Below are positions 24,390 through 32,872 of a stretch of 64,000 nt of DNA, in pieces. The translations under genes were made by a program, and so were the position numbers. Each line of letters opens with the position of its first letter. Position 1 is the stretch's first letter. The notes below the pieces were generated by a model. The model had not been told where the DNA came from. It worked only from the letters and a program-made list of their open reading frames with translations, and ran no database searches. This DNA comes from UBA6522 sp965237785. Lineage in GTDB: Bacteria > Pseudomonadota > Gammaproteobacteria > Steroidobacterales > Rariloculaceae. The stretch covers positions 1,550,001 to 1,614,000 of the forward strand of contig OZ250159.1 of the NCBI GenBank assembly GCA_965237785.1. The letters are read 5' to 3'.

Positions 24390-25439
24390 CTAGTTCGCCG
24401 ACTTCAAGGCGCTGCCGAGCAGCCTGGCGGTAACGTCGACGATGGGAATGACCCGTTCGTACGCCATCCGGGTCGGGCCTATTACGCCGAGCACGCCCAT
24501 GGTGTCATTCTCCGCAGTGTAGGGCGCTGCGACCACGCTGCACGCATCCAGCAACCGGTAGCCGGATTCCCTGCCGATAAAGATCTGCACACCGTGGGCG
24601 TGCAACGTCTTGTCGAGCAGGTGCAGGAGGTCGTGCTGGCGGGAGAACGCCTCGAACAAGCGCTTCAGTTTCGACATCCCGCCCATGCCATCCAACCCCA
24701 TGAGATTGGTCTCACCGGCGACGACAAACTCGCCCTCTGGTTCGGTCTCCGCAAACGCCTGCTGCGCTATTTCGATGGCGTCCACCATCAGCGAGTTCAT
24801 GCTCTCCCGGGTTTCGCGAAGCTCCCCGATAAGCCGATCCCGGACATCGGCCAGATCGCTGCCGCCGAATTGCTCGGTCAGGAAGTTTCCCGCCCGGCGA
24901 AGCTCCTCGTCACCGTAGTCACGGTGAACGTGGAGAATCTTGTTCTGCACGTCGCGGTCATTGAGCACCAGGATCGCCAGAATTCGTTTGTCGGAAAGCG
25001 GCAGAAATTCGATCTGGCGCAGCGCCACATGCGCACGCCGAGGCACCGTGACCACTCCGGCGAGACTGGTCACGGCCGACAGGAAGTTGGACGCCGACTG
25101 CACCAACGCCTGCGGATCGGAATCCCGAAGGGCATCCTCGAAGCGTTGCATCTCGGTATCCTTTGGCGGGCGCAACCTCACCAGGGTATCAACGAAGAAA
25201 CGGTATCCCTTGATGGTGGGCACCCGGCCGGCGGACGTATGCGGAGCCGCGATAAAGCCCAGATCCTCCAGGTCGGCCATGATATTTCGGATGGTCGCCG
25301 GACTCACGTCCAAACCGGAGTCGCGGGACAGCGTACGCGAGCCCACGGGATGCCCGTCCCGAATGTAACGGTTGACCAGCACTCGGAGTAGATGCTGGGC
25401 TCGATCGTCAGGATATTCCGCGAGCCTTTTCGCCCGCAT
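24390..25439 (-). CDS. hrcA: Heat-inducible transcription repressor HrcA
   Basis: HrcA represses class I heat-shock genes by binding the CIRCE element; 349 residues. The N-terminal winged helix has YIRDGHPVGSRTLSRDSGLDVSPATIRN, split here around VGSRTL. GFIAAPHTSAGRVPTIKGYRFFVD is the diagnostic next motif, and GVLGVIGPTRMAYERVIPIVD closes the protein. The order hrcA-grpE-dnaK-dnaJ is conserved in xanthomonads and others. I found no CIRCE inverted repeat in this window, so its targets may lie elsewhere (for example groESL). Confidence 0.97.
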   Translation of the reverse strand: MRAKRLAEYPDDRAQHLLRVLVNRYIRDGHPVGSRTLSRDSGLDVSPATIRNIMADLEDLGFIAAPHTSAGRVPTIKGYRFFVDTLVRLRPPKDTEMQRFEDALRDSDPQALVQSASNFLSAVTSLAGVVTVPRRAHVALRQIEFLPLSDKRILAILVLNDRDVQNKILHVHRDYGDEELRRAGNFLTEQFGGSDLADVRDRLIGELRETRESMNSLMVDAIEIAQQAFAETEPEGEFVVAGETNLMGLDGMGGMSKLKRLFEAFSRQHDLLHLLDKTLHAHGVQIFIGRESGYRLLDACSVVAAPYTAENDTMGVLGVIGPTRMAYERVIPIVDVTARLLGSALKSAN

Positions 25440-25481
25440 GACGCAAACCTTTGTTGATTCCGCAGGATACTATCGGCAACA

Positions 25482-25510
25482 CGCTAGCAACCGGGTCGGC
25501 GGACTGTCAA
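25482..25510 (-). promoter_or_regulatory. Candidate hrcA promoter
   Basis: On the minus strand TTGACA (25505-25510) is a perfect sigma-70 -35, followed after 17-18 bases by CTAGCG/TAGCGT, a poor -10. It lies about 45 bases before the hrcA ATG. Confidence 0.4.
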
Positions 25511-25598
25511 GAATCCATGGTCCGGCATTCGGCAAAATTCCCGCCGAGCACCGCGGTTGCGACTCAAGTACAATGCCGACCGGTCCGACACATACCCT

Positions 25599-26510
25599 AT
25601 GACTGCCGCATTCACCAAAATCGGGCTCTGGGGCCGCCTCAGTGAACCTGGCGTTGACGCGCTGGCCCTGGAGATCGCGTCGCTGCTTCGCGGGCAGGGG
25701 CTGGATGTTGTCGTCCCGGATCAACCGGGGCTCCCGGACGAATTCAGCGCGTGCCGACGGCTGGAGTCCGGCCAGCTTGCCGCCGAGGTGGATCTCATCA
25801 TCGCCGTGGGGGGCGACGGAACCATGTTGCACGCTGCCCGAGGCGCGGCTCTGCACGGCGTTCCCTTGCTGGGCGTCAATCGCGGACGACTCGGGTTCCT
25901 GACCGACATCTCGCCGGAACGGATGTCCGCGACTATCACGACGCTGCTGCGCGGCGACTATGTTGTCGAGAACCGCTTGATGCTGGAAGCGCGAATTTCC
26001 GGGGGCGAGGTCATACATGGTCCCCTGCTCGCTCTAAACGATGCGGTCCTAAAAACCGTCGATACCGGCCATATGGAAGATTTCAGGACCACGGTCGACG
26101 GCGAGTACGTAAATACCCACGGCGGCGACGGGCTGATCGTGGCCACCGCAACCGGGTCGACCGCCTATGCACTATCGTGCGGCGGCCCCATCATTCAACC
26201 CAACGTCGACGCCCTGGTCATCGTGCCCATCGCGCCGCATACGCTCTCCGACCGTCCGTTGGTGGTCAAAACCTCAAGCAGGATCAGTGTCACCGTGGCC
26301 CTTCGCCCAGGCAGCCAGGACGCGCAGGTGACCTGTGACGGGAAGATTCTGGGAACGATGGGTAGCGATGAAGTGCTGGATATCAGGGCGGCATCGGAGA
26401 CCGTCCAACTGCTGCACCCGCGTGACCAGAACTACTATCAGCTATTGCGCTCGAAACTGAACTGGGGACATTCCAACCGCCCGCCGCGGCATCGTGCCGG
26501 CAGCAGCTAG
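25599..26510 (+). CDS. nadK: NAD kinase
   Basis: This ATP-dependent enzyme phosphorylates NAD to NADP; 303 residues from the ATG at 25599 (MTAAFTKIGLWGR). The frame is open 14 codons more, but the family starts here. Motifs: IIAVGGDGTMLHAAR (diacylglycerol-kinase-like GGDG), LGVNRGRLGFLTDI, NDAVLKT, and THGGDGLIVATATGSTAYALSCGGPI. It is divergent from hrcA and followed 35 bases later by recN, an order known in Gammaproteobacteria. Confidence 0.97.
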   Translation: MTAAFTKIGLWGRLSEPGVDALALEIASLLRGQGLDVVVPDQPGLPDEFSACRRLESGQLAAEVDLIIAVGGDGTMLHAARGAALHGVPLLGVNRGRLGFLTDISPERMSATITTLLRGDYVVENRLMLEARISGGEVIHGPLLALNDAVLKTVDTGHMEDFRTTVDGEYVNTHGGDGLIVATATGSTAYALSCGGPIIQPNVDALVIVPIAPHTLSDRPLVVKTSSRISVTVALRPGSQDAQVTCDGKILGTMGSDEVLDIRAASETVQLLHPRDQNYYQLLRSKLNWGHSNRPPRHRAGSS

Positions 26511-26545
26511 CCGCTGGCCGGCACCAGCCATCAGCAGGATCATAG

Positions 26546-28222
26546 ATGCTCAGCCTGATCACAGTCAGGAACTACGCGGTCATCGATGAGGCCCAGGTGG
26601 ATTTTGACCCCGGATTGAGCGTGCTCACCGGAGAAACCGGAGCCGGCAAGTCGATTCTGGTCGATGCGCTGGGTCTTGCGCTCGGCGACCGTGCGGACGC
26701 CGGCGCCGTGCGCGCGGGCAGCCACGAAGCCCGGATCAGCGTACTGTTCGAATGCCCGCAGGATCATCCGGCCGTCCTCTGGCTCACCGAACGCGGCCTG
26801 GACCAGGAACAGTGCTGCCTGCTGCGCCGCATTGTCAGCGCCCAGGGACGTTCCCGCGCCTTCATCAACAACCAGCCGGCAACCCTTCAGGACCTGCGTG
26901 CAGTAGGGTCGCTATTGGTGAACATCCACGGTCAGGGGGCGCACCAGGCCATTCTGCATGGACCGACACAGCGGGAGATCCTCGATCATCACGGCGACCG
27001 CATGGACCTGGTCGACCGGGTCGCCACAGCCTACGAAGCCTGGCGAACGCGTGAGGATGAACTCCGGAGCCGACGGGAACGCGATTCAGACCGGGCCGCG
27101 GAACTTGAAATGCTGGAGTTTCAGGCCCGCGAACTTGAGGACCTCAACTACGAAGACGGCGAACTCGGCCCGCTTGCGGAGGAACGCGGCCGTCTCGCCA
27201 ACGTCGATCGACTGGCCCACAGCCTGAACGATGTGTTGCGCGGGCTCTACGAGCGCGAAACCGGTTCGGCCCATGAACTCATCGCCCATGCGAGGCGTGA
27301 GTTGAGCGGCGCGCAGGCACTTGATCCGTCGCTCGGTGAGGCGGCGGGACTGCTGGAGGAGGCCGAAATTCAGATCCAGGAAGCTGCCCGAGAATTGGCC
27401 AGCTACCGCGATCGCCTCGAGCCCGATCCGCAACGGCTGGACTGGGTGGAATCACGGCTCGCCCGTATTCGCGGACTCGCCCAACGTTATAGCGTGGAAG
27501 AAACCGAACTCGGGCAGTTGCTGGAGCGTATCCGGTCGCGTCTGGCCGCATTCGAGAGCGCATCGGAGTCCATTGAAGCCGCGCGCGTGCATGCCGTGCA
27601 GGCACGGAACGACTACTTCGCAGCGGCGGCCGAACTCAGCCGAGTCCGCGCCGTGAGCGCGGTATCCCTGGGGGAATCGGTCGCTGCACAAATGGTTGAG
27701 CTCGGACTGCCCAACGGACGATTTCGTGTCCAAATTAAAGCGAAACTCCGCGATAGAGCGGACTCCAACGGGCTCGACCGGTGCGAGTTCCAGGTATCAC
27801 TGAATCCGGGACAGGAATTCGGCCCCTTGTCGCGAGTCGCCTCCGGCGGGGAATTATCGCGCATCAGCCTGGCATTGGAGGTGGTCGCCGCCGGCGCCAC
27901 GGCGATCCCGACCCTGGTATTCGACGAGGTCGATGCGGGCATTGGCGGCGGCGTCGCGGAAATCGTCGGCCGGCGCCTGGCGGACATTGCGGATACCCGG
28001 CAAGTGCTCTGCGTCACGCACCTGGCGCAGGTCGCGAGCCAGGGGCATCAGCACTTCCGTGTACTCAAGCAGACCGATGGCCGGACAACCCTCACCGGCG
28101 TTCGCGCCCTGAGCCCCGCGGAACGCATCGAGGAACTGTCACGCATGCTTGGCGGGGTAGAGATCACCGCGCGCACCCGGGCCCACGCCGAGGAGATGAT
28201 CGAACGCGCCGGCGATCGATGA
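26546..28222 (+). CDS. recN: DNA repair protein RecN
   Basis: This SMC-like ATPase acts in double-strand break repair; 558 residues. The Walker A is GETGAGKSILVDALGLALG near residue 33. Central coiled coils cover about residues 160-390. The ABC signature is SGGELSRISLALEVV and Walker B is TLVFDEVDAGIGGGVAE, followed by QVLCVTHLAQVASQG. It is convergent with fur, with 22 bases between the stops. Confidence 0.97.
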   Translation: MLSLITVRNYAVIDEAQVDFDPGLSVLTGETGAGKSILVDALGLALGDRADAGAVRAGSHEARISVLFECPQDHPAVLWLTERGLDQEQCCLLRRIVSAQGRSRAFINNQPATLQDLRAVGSLLVNIHGQGAHQAILHGPTQREILDHHGDRMDLVDRVATAYEAWRTREDELRSRRERDSDRAAELEMLEFQARELEDLNYEDGELGPLAEERGRLANVDRLAHSLNDVLRGLYERETGSAHELIAHARRELSGAQALDPSLGEAAGLLEEAEIQIQEAARELASYRDRLEPDPQRLDWVESRLARIRGLAQRYSVEETELGQLLERIRSRLAAFESASESIEAARVHAVQARNDYFAAAAELSRVRAVSAVSLGESVAAQMVELGLPNGRFRVQIKAKLRDRADSNGLDRCEFQVSLNPGQEFGPLSRVASGGELSRISLALEVVAAGATAIPTLVFDEVDAGIGGGVAEIVGRRLADIADTRQVLCVTHLAQVASQGHQHFRVLKQTDGRTTLTGVRALSPAERIEELSRMLGGVEITARTRAHAEEMIERAGDR

Positions 28223-28244
28223 TATCGCGCGATTCAAGTGGAAA

Positions 28245-28649
28245 TCAGGACGTTTTGGGTCGGACGTAGAGAACCAGGCTATGGTCTTCGATGGTGTAGC
28301 CGTGGCGGTCGGCGATCTCCGCCTGTAGCTGCTCGATTTGCTCCTCAACGAACTCGATGACCTTGCCGGTTTCGAGACACACCATGTGGTCATGGTGGCT
28401 GCGGTCAGCGAGTTCGAAGACGGACATACCCCCCTCGAAATTGTGGCGGTCCACCAGGCCCGCGCCCTCGAATTGGGCCAGCACGCGATAGACGGTGGCC
28501 AATCCGAACTCATGGCCATTGAAAAGCAGCGCCCGGTAGATGTCCTCGGCGCTCAAATGGCGCTCGTCGCTGGTCTCAAGCACCTCCAGTATCTTAAGGC
28601 GCGGCGATGTGACCTTGAGTCCCACGTTGCGCAGGTCTTTACCTTCCAC
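28245..28649 (-). CDS. fur: Ferric uptake regulator Fur
   Basis: This Fe(II)-responsive repressor of iron uptake has 134 residues. The winged helix has LKVTSPRLKILEVL and ATVYRVLAQFEGAGLV. The metal and dimer motif is HHDH (85-88) followed by C91; the second cysteine of the E. coli-type CxxC is threonine (T94), and no C-terminal cysteine pair exists. Pseudomonas Fur likewise lacks these cysteines, so this is a normal variant. It is convergent with recN and divergent from bamE. Confidence 0.96.
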   Translation of the reverse strand: MEGKDLRNVGLKVTSPRLKILEVLETSDERHLSAEDIYRALLFNGHEFGLATVYRVLAQFEGAGLVDRHNFEGGMSVFELADRSHHDHMVCLETGKVIEFVEEQIEQLQAEIADRHGYTIEDHSLVLYVRPKTS

Positions 28650-28978
28650 GTTCTACGAACCTCGCCGGTACGGTATGATGCGCGCCTCCCATGGCGATGA
28701 AGCACCCGTTGCGGAAATTTCGTCCCGCGCCGCCCTGAGGCGCGACGTGCGTTCGCCGGGATGCACCCCGAGGATATGATTATAGCCCACCGTGAATCAG
28801 GCGTACGCAATGCCCGCCGACGGCGCGAAGACGGCGCGAAGACGCCGCTCGGGAGTCGTGGCGCGTCGTATACCGGGAAGCTCTCCAGCGACAGCACCAC
28901 AACCAAGCCAAGTGGCTTGCAAAATTGCTTCGCGCGCGGTTGAATCGAGCGGGGGTCACCTTGCAGGCTTGGTGAACG
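28650..28978. other. fur-bamE intergenic region
   Basis: This 329-base gap between divergent fur and bamE must hold both promoters. I see no convincing Fur box or open frame. A short direct repeat, ACGGCGCGAAG twice in tandem, lies near 28825-28850. Nothing else is recognisable. Confidence 0.5.
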
Positions 28979-29326
28979 ATGGTCCTTTATCGAATTTTCG
29001 CCAGATTTCGTACCGGCACGACCCTGATTGCCGCCCTGCTTGCCTGTAGCGCATGCGTCTACCGGATCGATATCCAGCAGGGCAACCTGCTGGAAGAGGA
29101 TGCCATCGACCAGGTGGAACTCGGCATGACACAGAGCCAGGTCCAGTTCCTGCTCGGCACCCCGATGATCGCGGACGCCTTTCACCAAAATCGGTGGGAC
29201 TACACCTACTATTTTCGCCGAGGCCGTTCGCGCAACGTGGATCAGCGGTGGTTCATCGTCTACTTCGAGGACGATCGAGTCGTGCGAATGGACCGGGACC
29301 CGACTGTCTTCCCCATGCCCCGCTGA
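28979..29326 (+). CDS. bamE: Outer membrane assembly lipoprotein BamE
   Basis: BamE is a small lipoprotein of the BAM complex that folds beta-barrels into the outer membrane; 115 residues. The signal peptide ends at the lipobox LACSAC. The mature part has the family features YRIDIQQGNLLEEDAIDQV, LGMTQSQVQFLLGTPMI, and WDYTYYFRRG. The position beside fur is conserved in Gammaproteobacteria. Confidence 0.95.
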   Translation: MVLYRIFARFRTGTTLIAALLACSACVYRIDIQQGNLLEEDAIDQVELGMTQSQVQFLLGTPMIADAFHQNRWDYTYYFRRGRSRNVDQRWFIVYFEDDRVVRMDRDPTVFPMPR

Positions 29327-29384
29327 CTGCATGCAGTACAGGGCTAGCGCGATATTCGCCGCATGCTCTGGATGTCGGGGTGTT

Positions 29385-29675
29385 TCAGTCGGGTTGGCCC
29401 ATGAATCGCCCGGTGGCGACGGCACGGCGCCGCATTTCCCGCGGATCCAGTTCAAGCGGCCTGCAGATCTCGACCCGGTCGCCATCCTTGAGCGGATGAT
29501 GTTGTTCGATTTCGGTGCCGAACAGTCCGAGCACCAACTCTCGATCGCCAATCCCCGGGTGGGCATCCAGCATTCCGGAGCGCTGTACTGCCTGAAGGGC
29601 CGTCATTCCAGCCTCCCAGGGAACCTCAACGATCCACTGCCGGTGCGGCAGTGCGTAAACAACTTTGACCTGCAT
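29385..29675 (-). CDS. rnfH: RnfH family ubiquitin-like protein
   Basis: This 96-residue protein has a ubiquitin/ThiS-like beta-grasp fold. I start it at MQVKVVYALPHRQ (29675); the longer frame above has no family support. Seen: VYALPHRQWIVEVPWEAGMTA, split here at QWIVEV, then LVLGLFGTEIEQHHPLKDGDRVEI with PLELDPREMRRRAV. RnfH usually follows ratA, as here (138 bases). Its function is unclear despite the name. Confidence 0.88.
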   Translation of the reverse strand: MQVKVVYALPHRQWIVEVPWEAGMTALQAVQRSGMLDAHPGIGDRELVLGLFGTEIEQHHPLKDGDRVEICRPLELDPREMRRRAVATGRFMGQPD

Positions 29676-29813
29676 ATCTAAACTTTCCCAGCCCTGTCGC
29701 ACTACGGGTACGACACGTGTTGATATGACTATCGCGATCGCACAGGCCGACCCAGCAAGGATGTCCTCACGAGCCATGCCCGTATTCCTGCATTCATATC
29801 CATCGGTTGCGGA

Positions 29814-30260
29814 TTAACCAACATCCGGTTTAGCGTAAACAGACTCCGCGCGAGTCACAAAGGCGGACACCTGCGAATTGACGGTCTCTTCGAATAACGC
29901 CGCGAACATCATTTCGAACGGTATCGTCGACAATTGGAATTCGAGATCGAGTGCGACAATGCAGCCGCCCCCCTGGGCGGGCTTGAAGCGCCAGTTTCCG
30001 GTGAGGTTGCTGAACGGCCCCTTGACCAGTTCCATGCTGATGCGCTCAGGCCGCTTAAACCTGTTTCGGGTTGTAAGGCTCTTTAGATACCCGCCCAGCC
30101 CAACGTCCATCGTGGCAACAACTTCAGTATCGCTGACTTGTTCGACAGAACTGCTTCGGCACCAGTGCAGGAAGTCGGGATAGGCAGCAACGTCGTTGAC
30201 CAGATCGAACATCTGCTCAGCGGTGAAGACAACCTGCTCGCGCCTGCGTACCGTTCTCAA
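29814..30260 (-). CDS. ratA: RatA/COQ10 family START-domain protein
   Basis: This 148-residue protein has the START/coenzyme Q-binding fold. In E. coli RatA was reported to block 70S ribosome assembly, while relatives act in ubiquinone function. Seen: YSAEQMF-like VVFTAEQMFDLVNDVAAYPDFL, with TTRNRF, GPFSNLTGNWRF and a final ESVYAKPDVG. The start is TTG at 30260, overlapping the stop of the upstream transporter (TTGA), so translation is probably coupled. Its partner rnfH follows. Confidence 0.88.
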   Translation of the reverse strand: MRTVRRREQVVFTAEQMFDLVNDVAAYPDFLHWCRSSSVEQVSDTEVVATMDVGLGGYLKSLTTRNRFKRPERISMELVKGPFSNLTGNWRFKPAQGGGCIVALDLEFQLSTIPFEMMFAALFEETVNSQVSAFVTRAESVYAKPDVG

Positions 30261-31660
30261 CCGGCCATTCCCAGCGCTGAAAACACCCGCGGCAAGATGC
30301 CGACGGCGTTCAGAAAGATCAGGATGACCGCTGCAGGAGCGACATATCGCGCGCCGATGCGCCAGAGGCGATACGCCGTCCCGTCGGCGAGTTGCAACTC
30401 ACTGGATGTCGAACGCTTGCTCATGATCCACCCGGCAAACAGAGCGATCGCGAATCCTCCCAAGGGCAATGCGATATTGCTGGTCAGAAAATCGGCGCTG
30501 TCGAAGAACGTACCCCACACAAGATTCACGTCCGACAACACGTTGAAAGACAGCACGCTGAGAAGCCCGAGAGCCCAAATGACCGCGCCAATGAGAATCG
30601 CCGTGGCCGGACGCGACAGTCCTCGACTTTCGACAATCCACGCAACCGCAGGTTCCATCAACGCGATGGCTGAAGTCCACGCCGCGAACGTCAGCAACAG
30701 AAAGAATGTGGCCGCGATCACCGTTCCCCCGGGGAGTTGCCCGAAGGCAAGCGGCAGGGTCTGAAAGATCAGACCCGGTCCTTCGGCGGGGTCCAGACCG
30801 TGGGCAAAGACGATGGGAAATATCACCAGCCCGGTGACAAGGGCAATGGCTGTGTCCATGCACACGACGGCAACCGACGTCGAGGCGATGGAAACATCAT
30901 CCGGTACATAGGCACCGTATGCCATCACCGCACCCATCCCGACACTGAGCGTGAAAAAGGCATGGCCCAAGGCCGACAGCACGCCGGTGGGCGTGAGATC
31001 ACCGAACCTCGGGGCGAACATGAACACAAGACCTTCGACGAAGTTTCCCTCGACGATGCTGTAGACCAGCAACAACGCCAGCAAGAACAACAGCACCGGC
31101 ATGAGGATTCGCACGGCGCGCTCGAGTCCCTGAACCACGCCCCGAGCCACAACGAAAACGGTCATGGACATGAACACGGTGTGCCAGAACGCGGACATCA
31201 TCCAGTTTCCGGTCAGCCCGCCGAAGACTTCCGCGACTCGTTCGGCGTTCGCCTCCCTAAACACGCCGGAAGCTCCTTCGAAGATGTACGCCACGGCCCA
31301 ACCGGCCACGACGCTGTAGTAAGACAGGATGATGAAGCTGCCGCCCACGCCAAGCAGCCCGACGAGGAACCACTTCCTGCTGCCGCCCTCCTCCTCGCCG
31401 AGCAAGCCCATCGTGGCGATGGGATTGCGCCGGCCCCTGCGTCCGATCAGGACTTCCGACATCATGATGGGCAGGCCGACGGCAAAAACGCACACCAGGT
31501 AGACCAGAACAAATGCCCCGCCGCCGTTGACACCCGCGATGTAGGGAAACTTCCAGATGTTGCCGAGCCCGACGGCCGACCCCGATAAAGCCAGAACGAA
31601 GGCGAGCCTGGACGTCCAGGTTCCCTGCAATGAGCTGCGCCGCGCTGTTGATGAAACCAC
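30257..31660 (-). CDS. Sodium:neurotransmitter symporter family (NSS/SNF) transporter
   Basis: This is a Na+-coupled importer, usually of amino acids, in the inner membrane; about 467 residues with roughly 12 helices. The diagnostic N-terminus is WTSRLAFVLALSGSAVGLGN and IWKFPYIAGVNGGGAFVLVY. I choose the GTG at 31660, which has AAGAGG eight bases upstream; the frame is open another 110 codons, but that overlaps smpB on the other strand. It is placed between smpB and ratA, which are neighbours in many relatives, and overlaps ratA by 4 bases. The substrate is unknown. Confidence 0.9.
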   Translation of the reverse strand: MVSSTARRSSLQGTWTSRLAFVLALSGSAVGLGNIWKFPYIAGVNGGGAFVLVYLVCVFAVGLPIMMSEVLIGRRGRRNPIATMGLLGEEEGGSRKWFLVGLLGVGGSFIILSYYSVVAGWAVAYIFEGASGVFREANAERVAEVFGGLTGNWMMSAFWHTVFMSMTVFVVARGVVQGLERAVRILMPVLLFLLALLLVYSIVEGNFVEGLVFMFAPRFGDLTPTGVLSALGHAFFTLSVGMGAVMAYGAYVPDDVSIASTSVAVVCMDTAIALVTGLVIFPIVFAHGLDPAEGPGLIFQTLPLAFGQLPGGTVIAATFFLLLTFAAWTSAIALMEPAVAWIVESRGLSRPATAILIGAVIWALGLLSVLSFNVLSDVNLVWGTFFDSADFLTSNIALPLGGFAIALFAGWIMSKRSTSSELQLADGTAYRLWRIGARYVAPAAVILIFLNAVGILPRVFSALGMAG

Positions 31661-31717
31661 GTGAGTTGACCTCTTGAACGTGTTATTTCCCGCGGATTCT
31701 AGGATCATTGAACAATC

Positions 31718-32197
31718 ATGGCAAAAGCAGTCAAACGATCGCCCTCGAGCATCGCTCAAAACAGGAAGGCCAAGTTCAACTATTTCATCGAAGAACGCTT
31801 CGAAGCCGGGCTGTCGTTGCAGGGTTGGGAGGTCAAGAGTTTGCGTGCCGGCAAGGCACATCTGTCGGAATCGTACGTAACGCTGCGCGGCGGCGAGGCG
31901 TGGCTGTTCGGAACGCACATCGCCCCCCTGACTTCGGCTTCGACCCACGTCACGGCGGATCCGACGCGCACCCGCAAGCTGCTGATGCATCGACGTGAAC
32001 TCGACCGGCTCACCGGGTTGGTCGAAAGGCGCGGCTTCACCCTGGTCCCGCTGGAACTCTACTGGAAGCAGGGACGCGCGAAGCTTGCCGTCGGACTCGC
32101 CAAGGGGAAACGCAAACAGGACAAGCGCGCAGCCGAGAAGGATCGCGACTGGGAACGCGACAGAGCGCGGATCCTGAAGACCGGCGGCCGAGGCTAG
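31718..32197 (+). CDS. smpB: SsrA-binding protein SmpB
   Basis: SmpB binds tmRNA and takes it to stalled ribosomes; 159 residues. Seen: NRKAKFNYFIEERFEAGLSL, LQGWEVKSLRAGKAHLSESY, TRTRKLLMHRRELDRL and VPLELYWKQGRAKLAVGLAKGK. The basic C-terminal tail (KRKQDKRAAEKDRDWERDRAR) fills the mRNA channel in trans-translation. The tmRNA gene starts 130 bases downstream on the same strand. Confidence 0.98.
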   Translation: MAKAVKRSPSSIAQNRKAKFNYFIEERFEAGLSLQGWEVKSLRAGKAHLSESYVTLRGGEAWLFGTHIAPLTSASTHVTADPTRTRKLLMHRRELDRLTGLVERRGFTLVPLELYWKQGRAKLAVGLAKGKRKQDKRAAEKDRDWERDRARILKTGGRG

Positions 32198-32290
32198 CCA
32201 GAAAATCTCACCAATCTGCCGCGGGGCCCGGCGATTCGCCCGCAGTGACGGGCCGTAACTCGATCAAGCCGCGCCGCGGTCGCGCTACGC

Positions 32291-32318
32291 TTGATATTCG
32301 TGCGTCCGCCCCTAAACT
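32291..32318 (+). promoter_or_regulatory. Promoter of the tmRNA gene
   Basis: TTGATA (32291-32296), a 16-base spacer and TAAACT (32313-32318) form a good sigma-70 promoter. The predicted tmRNA 5' end at 32328 is ten bases after the -10. Confidence 0.7.
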
Positions 32319-32327
32319 AGGGGCCAT

Positions 32328-32685
32328 GGGGGCGATCGGCTTCGACGTGGGCCGTGAAACCCTGTGTGCATGTCGAGGAGCAGAGCACCTCGTTAATCCA
32401 TCTGCAAACCATATAGTTGCCAACAACGACAACTACGCGCTAGCTGCCTAAAAGCCAGTATGGCGCCTTCTGACCGGTTCGTGCTTGTGCGTCCGGACCC
32501 AGGAGTCATCATCGCAAGCTCGCCCCAGGGTTCGTTCGGGATCCGAAGGTTAAAACTTCACCGAACTGGCTTTGAGCCTTCCTTGTCCGCCAGGCGGCTC
32601 AGAGTAAGAACAAAGGCGGAATAAGCATGTAGAGCACAGGACGGATCGCTTGCGGACGCGGGTTCGATTCCCGCCGCCTCCACCA
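32328..32685 (+). ncRNA. ssrA: tmRNA (transfer-messenger RNA)
   Basis: 358 bases. The 5' end GGGGGCG pairs with CGCCTCC near the 3' end to form the acceptor stem, followed by A and an encoded CCA (32683-32685). The 5' part continues GATCGGCTTCGACG, and the 3' part has the T-arm-like GGGTTCGATTCCCG. The tag frame starts at GCA 32404 and ends at TAA 32449-32451, giving ANHIVANNDNYALAA. This ends in the usual ALAA degron but is 15 residues long. Confidence 0.97.
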
Positions 32686-32712
32686 ATCATATAGCGCAAG
32701 CTATTGGTTTAT
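32683..32712 (+). terminator. Possible weak tmRNA terminator
   Basis: A hairpin ATAGC-GCAA-GCTAT (32691-32704), with outer CCA/TGG pairing, lies right after the tmRNA 3' end, followed by only a short T run (TGGTTT). It could be a processing or termination structure. Confidence 0.35.
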
Positions 32713-32872
32713 ATGAATTTATTGATTTTGGCCGGAGCGCATCCCCCGGCCGCGCCTACACCGCTGCGCCAATACTGGAGTAGACTCCGGATGACGCGCG
32801 TCGCGTGAATAACGAAGATCGGCGCCCCGCGTGATAGTCGCGAGGTCAGCCGAGACGAGAGGTCTCTCGACA

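Noticed and set aside
28245..28649. Fur lacking the second cysteine as a defective copy
   Set aside because: Other gammaproteobacterial Fur proteins, such as that of Pseudomonas, also lack it; all other motifs are intact.
31661..31990. Long N-terminal extension of the NSS transporter frame
   Set aside because: It overlaps smpB on the other strand and lacks family similarity; the GTG at 31660 has a good ribosome site.
32245..32451. Open frame of 68 codons ending NNDNYALAA
   Set aside because: It runs through the tmRNA gene; only the last 15 codons are the tag, translated by trans-translation.
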